Shown here: positions 61,852 to 64,000 of the stretch, in pieces | Numbering within the stretch: the first letter of the stretch is position 1 | How the letters are laid out: the number at the start of each line of letters is the position of its first letter | Origin: Pseudomonas arsenicoxydans | Lineage (GTDB): Bacteria; Pseudomonadota; Gammaproteobacteria; Pseudomonadales; Pseudomonadaceae | Assembly (NCBI RefSeq): GCF_006438915.1 | Contig: NZ_RCZE01000001.1 | Coordinates: 172,325 to 236,324, forward strand | Length of the DNA stretch: 64,000 nucleotides | Reading direction: 5' to 3' | Position numbers and translations under genes: made by a program | The notes under the pieces: model-generated | Told to the model about the DNA's origin: nothing | The model's database searches: none | The model's input: the letters and a program-made list of their open reading frames with translations, nothing else

Positions 61852-63081
61852 ATGAGCAAGACTTCTCTCGATAAGAGCAAGATCAAGTTCCTTCTTCTCG
61901 AAGGCGTCCACCAATCGGCTGTCGACGTTCTCAAGTCGGCGGGCTACACCAGCATCGAGTACCTCACCGGTTCTCTGCCGGAAGCCCAGCTGAAGGAAAA
62001 GATCGCTGATGCGCACTTCATCGGCATTCGCTCGCGCACTCAATTGACCGAAGAGATCTTCGATCACGCGAAGAAGCTGGTCGCTGTCGGCTGTTTCTGC
62101 ATCGGCACCAACCAGGTTGACCTGAACGCAGCACGCGAACGCGGGATTGCGGTGTTCAACGCACCGTACTCCAACACCCGCTCCGTCGCCGAGCTGGTGC
62201 TGGCCGAAGCGATCCTGCTACTGCGCGGCATCCCTGAGAAGAACGCTTCCTGCCACCGTGGCGGCTGGATCAAGAGCGCGGCCAACTCCTTCGAGATCCG
62301 CGGCAAGAAGCTGGGCATCGTCGGTTACGGTTCGATCGGTACTCAACTGTCGGTCCTGGCTGAAGGCCTGGGCATGCAAGTGTACTTCTACGACACCGTG
62401 ACCAAGCTGCCACTGGGTAACGCCACCCAGGTCGGCAACCTGCACGAATTGCTGGCCATGTCCGACATCGTCACCCTGCACGTACCGGAAACCGCTGCGA
62501 CCCAGTGGATGATGGGCGAGAAGGAAATCCGCGCGATCAAGAAGGGCGGCATCCTGATCAACGCTGCTCGCGGCACCGTGGTCGAACTGGACGCCCTGGC
62601 GGACGCGATCAAGGACAAGCACCTGATCGGCGCGGCCATCGACGTGTTCCCGGTGGAGCCTCGCTCCAACGACGAAGAGTTCGAAAGCCCGCTGCGTGGC
62701 CTGGACAACGTGATCCTGACCCCGCACATCGGTGGTTCCACCGCTGAAGCGCAAGCCAACATCGGTCTGGAAGTGGCAGAAAAACTGGTCAAGTACAGTG
62801 ACAACGGTACGTCCGTATCGTCGGTGAACTTCCCGGAAGTGGCCCTGCCGGCTCACCCTGGCAAGCACCGCCTGCTGCACATCCACGAGAACATTCCGGG
62901 TGTGATGAGCGAGATCAACAAGGTGTTCGCCGAAAACGGCATCAACATCTCCGGTCAGTTCCTGCAGACCAACGAGAAAGTCGGCTACGTCGTGATCGAC
63001 GTCGACGCCGACTACTCGGAAATCGCCCAAGAGAAACTCCAGCACATCAACGGCACCATTCGTTGCCGCGTGTTGTTCTGA
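61852..63081 (+). CDS. serA: D-3-phosphoglycerate dehydrogenase
   Basis: First step of serine synthesis. The 409-residue protein has the catalytic domain LLEGVHQSAVDVLKSAGY, the NAD-binding GIVGYGSIGTQLSVLAEGLGM, catalytic Arg in NAARGTVV, His in LTPHIGGSTAEAQ, and a C-terminal ACT domain (about residues 335-409). This is the E. coli-type, serine-regulated form with reported 2-oxoglutarate reductase activity, which suits the divergent D-2-hydroxyglutarate dehydrogenase. A terminator follows. Confidence 0.97.
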   Translation: MSKTSLDKSKIKFLLLEGVHQSAVDVLKSAGYTSIEYLTGSLPEAQLKEKIADAHFIGIRSRTQLTEEIFDHAKKLVAVGCFCIGTNQVDLNAARERGIAVFNAPYSNTRSVAELVLAEAILLLRGIPEKNASCHRGGWIKSAANSFEIRGKKLGIVGYGSIGTQLSVLAEGLGMQVYFYDTVTKLPLGNATQVGNLHELLAMSDIVTLHVPETAATQWMMGEKEIRAIKKGGILINAARGTVVELDALADAIKDKHLIGAAIDVFPVEPRSNDEEFESPLRGLDNVILTPHIGGSTAEAQANIGLEVAEKLVKYSDNGTSVSSVNFPEVALPAHPGKHRLLHIHENIPGVMSEINKVFAENGINISGQFLQTNEKVGYVVIDVDADYSEIAQEKLQHINGTIRCRVLF

Positions 63082-63098
63082 TAGCGACTTGAGCGACA

Positions 63099-63128
63099 AA
63101 AAAAAGGAGACCTTCGGGTCTCCTTTTT
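63099..63128. terminator. bidirectional terminator (serA / DUF4399)
   Basis: Perfect inverted repeat with stem AAGGAGACC / GGTCTCCTT and a TTCG tetraloop, flanked by A and T runs, between convergent genes. Confidence 0.93.
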
Positions 63129-63144
63129 CATGCCTGCGGAACAG

Positions 63145-63570
63145 TTATTTAACTGTCACGGTAATCTTTTCCGAAACGATTGGCGGATCGAACGCCATGT
63201 GGTTCTTGTCACCCAGCTCCAGCTGCAACGTGTGCTTGCCCGGCGTCAGCTCCAGCTCGGTTTCGGTCTGAGCCTTGCCGAAATGAATATGGTTGGCATC
63301 TGCCGGAATTACAGTACCTGCGGGGATCGTGCTTGCGGCGTCGACTAGCAGGTGATGATGGCCAGTGTGCGCGGTGGCGTCGCCTGCCGGAGCCAGCGCA
63401 ATACCTTTGACTTCAAACTTGACCTTGAATTTAGTATCCACAACGGCACCGCTGGCAGGTTCAACGATACTCACGGAAGCACCTGCCGGCGCGGGGGTAG
63501 CGGCGGATGCCAGCATCGACACCCCCATCAGAAGACCAGCCAACGCAGCACGTGACATAAACGTTTTCAT
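63145..63570 (-). CDS. periplasmic DUF4399 protein
   Basis: A 141-residue protein with a signal peptide (cleavage near ASA, residue 23) and a DUF4399 domain: VEPASGAVVDTKFKVKFEVKG, the His-rich HTGHHHLLVD (about residues 67-76), HIHFGKAQTETELELTPGKHTLQL and NHMAF. Clustered histidines suggest metal binding. Function is unknown. Confidence 0.88.
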   Translation of the reverse strand: MKTFMSRAALAGLLMGVSMLASAATPAPAGASVSIVEPASGAVVDTKFKVKFEVKGIALAPAGDATAHTGHHHLLVDAASTIPAGTVIPADANHIHFGKAQTETELELTPGKHTLQLELGDKNHMAFDPPIVSEKITVTVK

Positions 63571-63705
63571 TCTCTTCTCCAGTTTTTTCGTAAAATCCGC
63601 GTGACCATGACAACTTCATGGTCAATCGTTGTCGAAGGCACTCGACAACCATAGCAAAGCGAGCCTGATCCAGAGCATCGCGATAATGAATTCAAAGGAG
63701 TGACC

Positions 63706-64000
63706 ATGCGCTTTTTGCCTGGCCTGATCTGCCTGCTACCCCTTTTGAGCCCTTTGGCTCATGCCGAACTGATTGACGACATCAACGACCGTGGTGAACT
63801 GCGCATTGCTCTTGAGGCTAATACACCGCCCTTCAATTTCAAGGATGAAGGCAAACTCAGCGGGTTCGAAGTCGAGCTGGGCCAACTGCTGGCCAACGAG
63901 CTCGATGTCCGCGCCGACTTCGTCGTCACCGATTCGGGCGATCTGTTGACCGGCGTTGAAAGCGGCAAGTACGACGTCGCCATCAACCACATAGCAATGA
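63706..64000 (+). CDS. amino-acid-type ABC transporter substrate-binding protein (5' part)
   Basis: The first 98 codons of a gene cut by the window end. A signal peptide (MRFLPGLICLLPLLSPLAHA, cleavage after residue 20) is followed by a family 3 solute-binding start: DINDRGELRIALEANTPPFNFKDEGKLSGFEVELGQLLANEL. A strong AAAGGAG precedes the ATG. Ligand unknown. Confidence 0.9.
   Translation, partial: MRFLPGLICLLPLLSPLAHAELIDDINDRGELRIALEANTPPFNFKDEGKLSGFEVELGQLLANELDVRADFVVTDSGDLLTGVESGKYDVAINHIAM

Overview
The window is chromosomal DNA of a fluorescent-group Pseudomonas. The evidence is the GC-rich coding bias, the core gene order (ftsYEX-rpoH, two M16 peptidases-rsmD, coaD-fdx-mutM, ilvD, folA, thyA-lgt, ptsP-rppH, ilvA-rpiA, serA), which follows the corresponding segment of P. 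aeruginosa, and the many Pseudomonas-type REP palindromes between genes. No tRNA, rRNA, CRISPR array or prophage was seen.

Layout. 1-1.4 kb: an IS110-family insertion sequence that has split a REP palindrome, with a readable candidate bridge RNA and an internal 111-bp duplication. 1.4-13.7 kb: housekeeping genes trmB, thiG, thiS, mtgA, rpoH, ftsXEY, two M16 peptidase-family proteins, rsmD and a YheT-type hydrolase. 14-19.5 kb: sseA, then a TetR regulator divergent from a three-gene aldehyde/alcohol oxidation operon (coniferyl-type aldehyde dehydrogenase, small Tat lipoprotein, GMC oxidoreductase). 19.6-24.2 kb: coaD, ferredoxin, mutM, HDOD protein, rlmI. 24.25-27.9 kb: an accessory, locally AT-rich operon between rlmI and ilvD. 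It encodes a 23-residue peptide with a strong ribosome-binding site, a SagB-type FMN dehydrogenase, an AurF-type diiron oxygenase with all seven expected metal ligands, and an MFS exporter. I read this as a probable undescribed peptide-derived natural-product pathway, and as the most novel system here.

28-36.3 kb: ilvD, a phosphorylcholine phosphatase, a cystine-type symporter broken by a one-base deletion, folA, and a DUF2868 membrane protein paired with a DUF3482 GTPase. 36.4-43.7 kb: phosphonate (aminoethylphosphonate-type) uptake and catabolism: a PhnZ/TmpB-like HD oxygenase, a FAD oxidoreductase, a three-gene ABC importer and a LysR regulator. 43.7-46.6 kb: divergent cadA/cadR heavy-metal efflux with a textbook MerR-type operator. 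46.7-64 kb: core genes thyA, lgt, a TauE/SafE permease, NRDE protein, ptsP-rppH, a HAD phosphatase, ilvA, rpiA, two tandem SdiA-regulated-like proteins, a FAH-family hydrolase, D-2-hydroxyglutarate dehydrogenase divergent from serA, a DUF4399 protein, and the start of an amino-acid-type periplasmic binding protein cut by the window edge.

Four REP sequence classes, nearly all as inverted pairs, fill the gaps at gene ends. The IS110 element shows that these REPs also serve as transposition targets.
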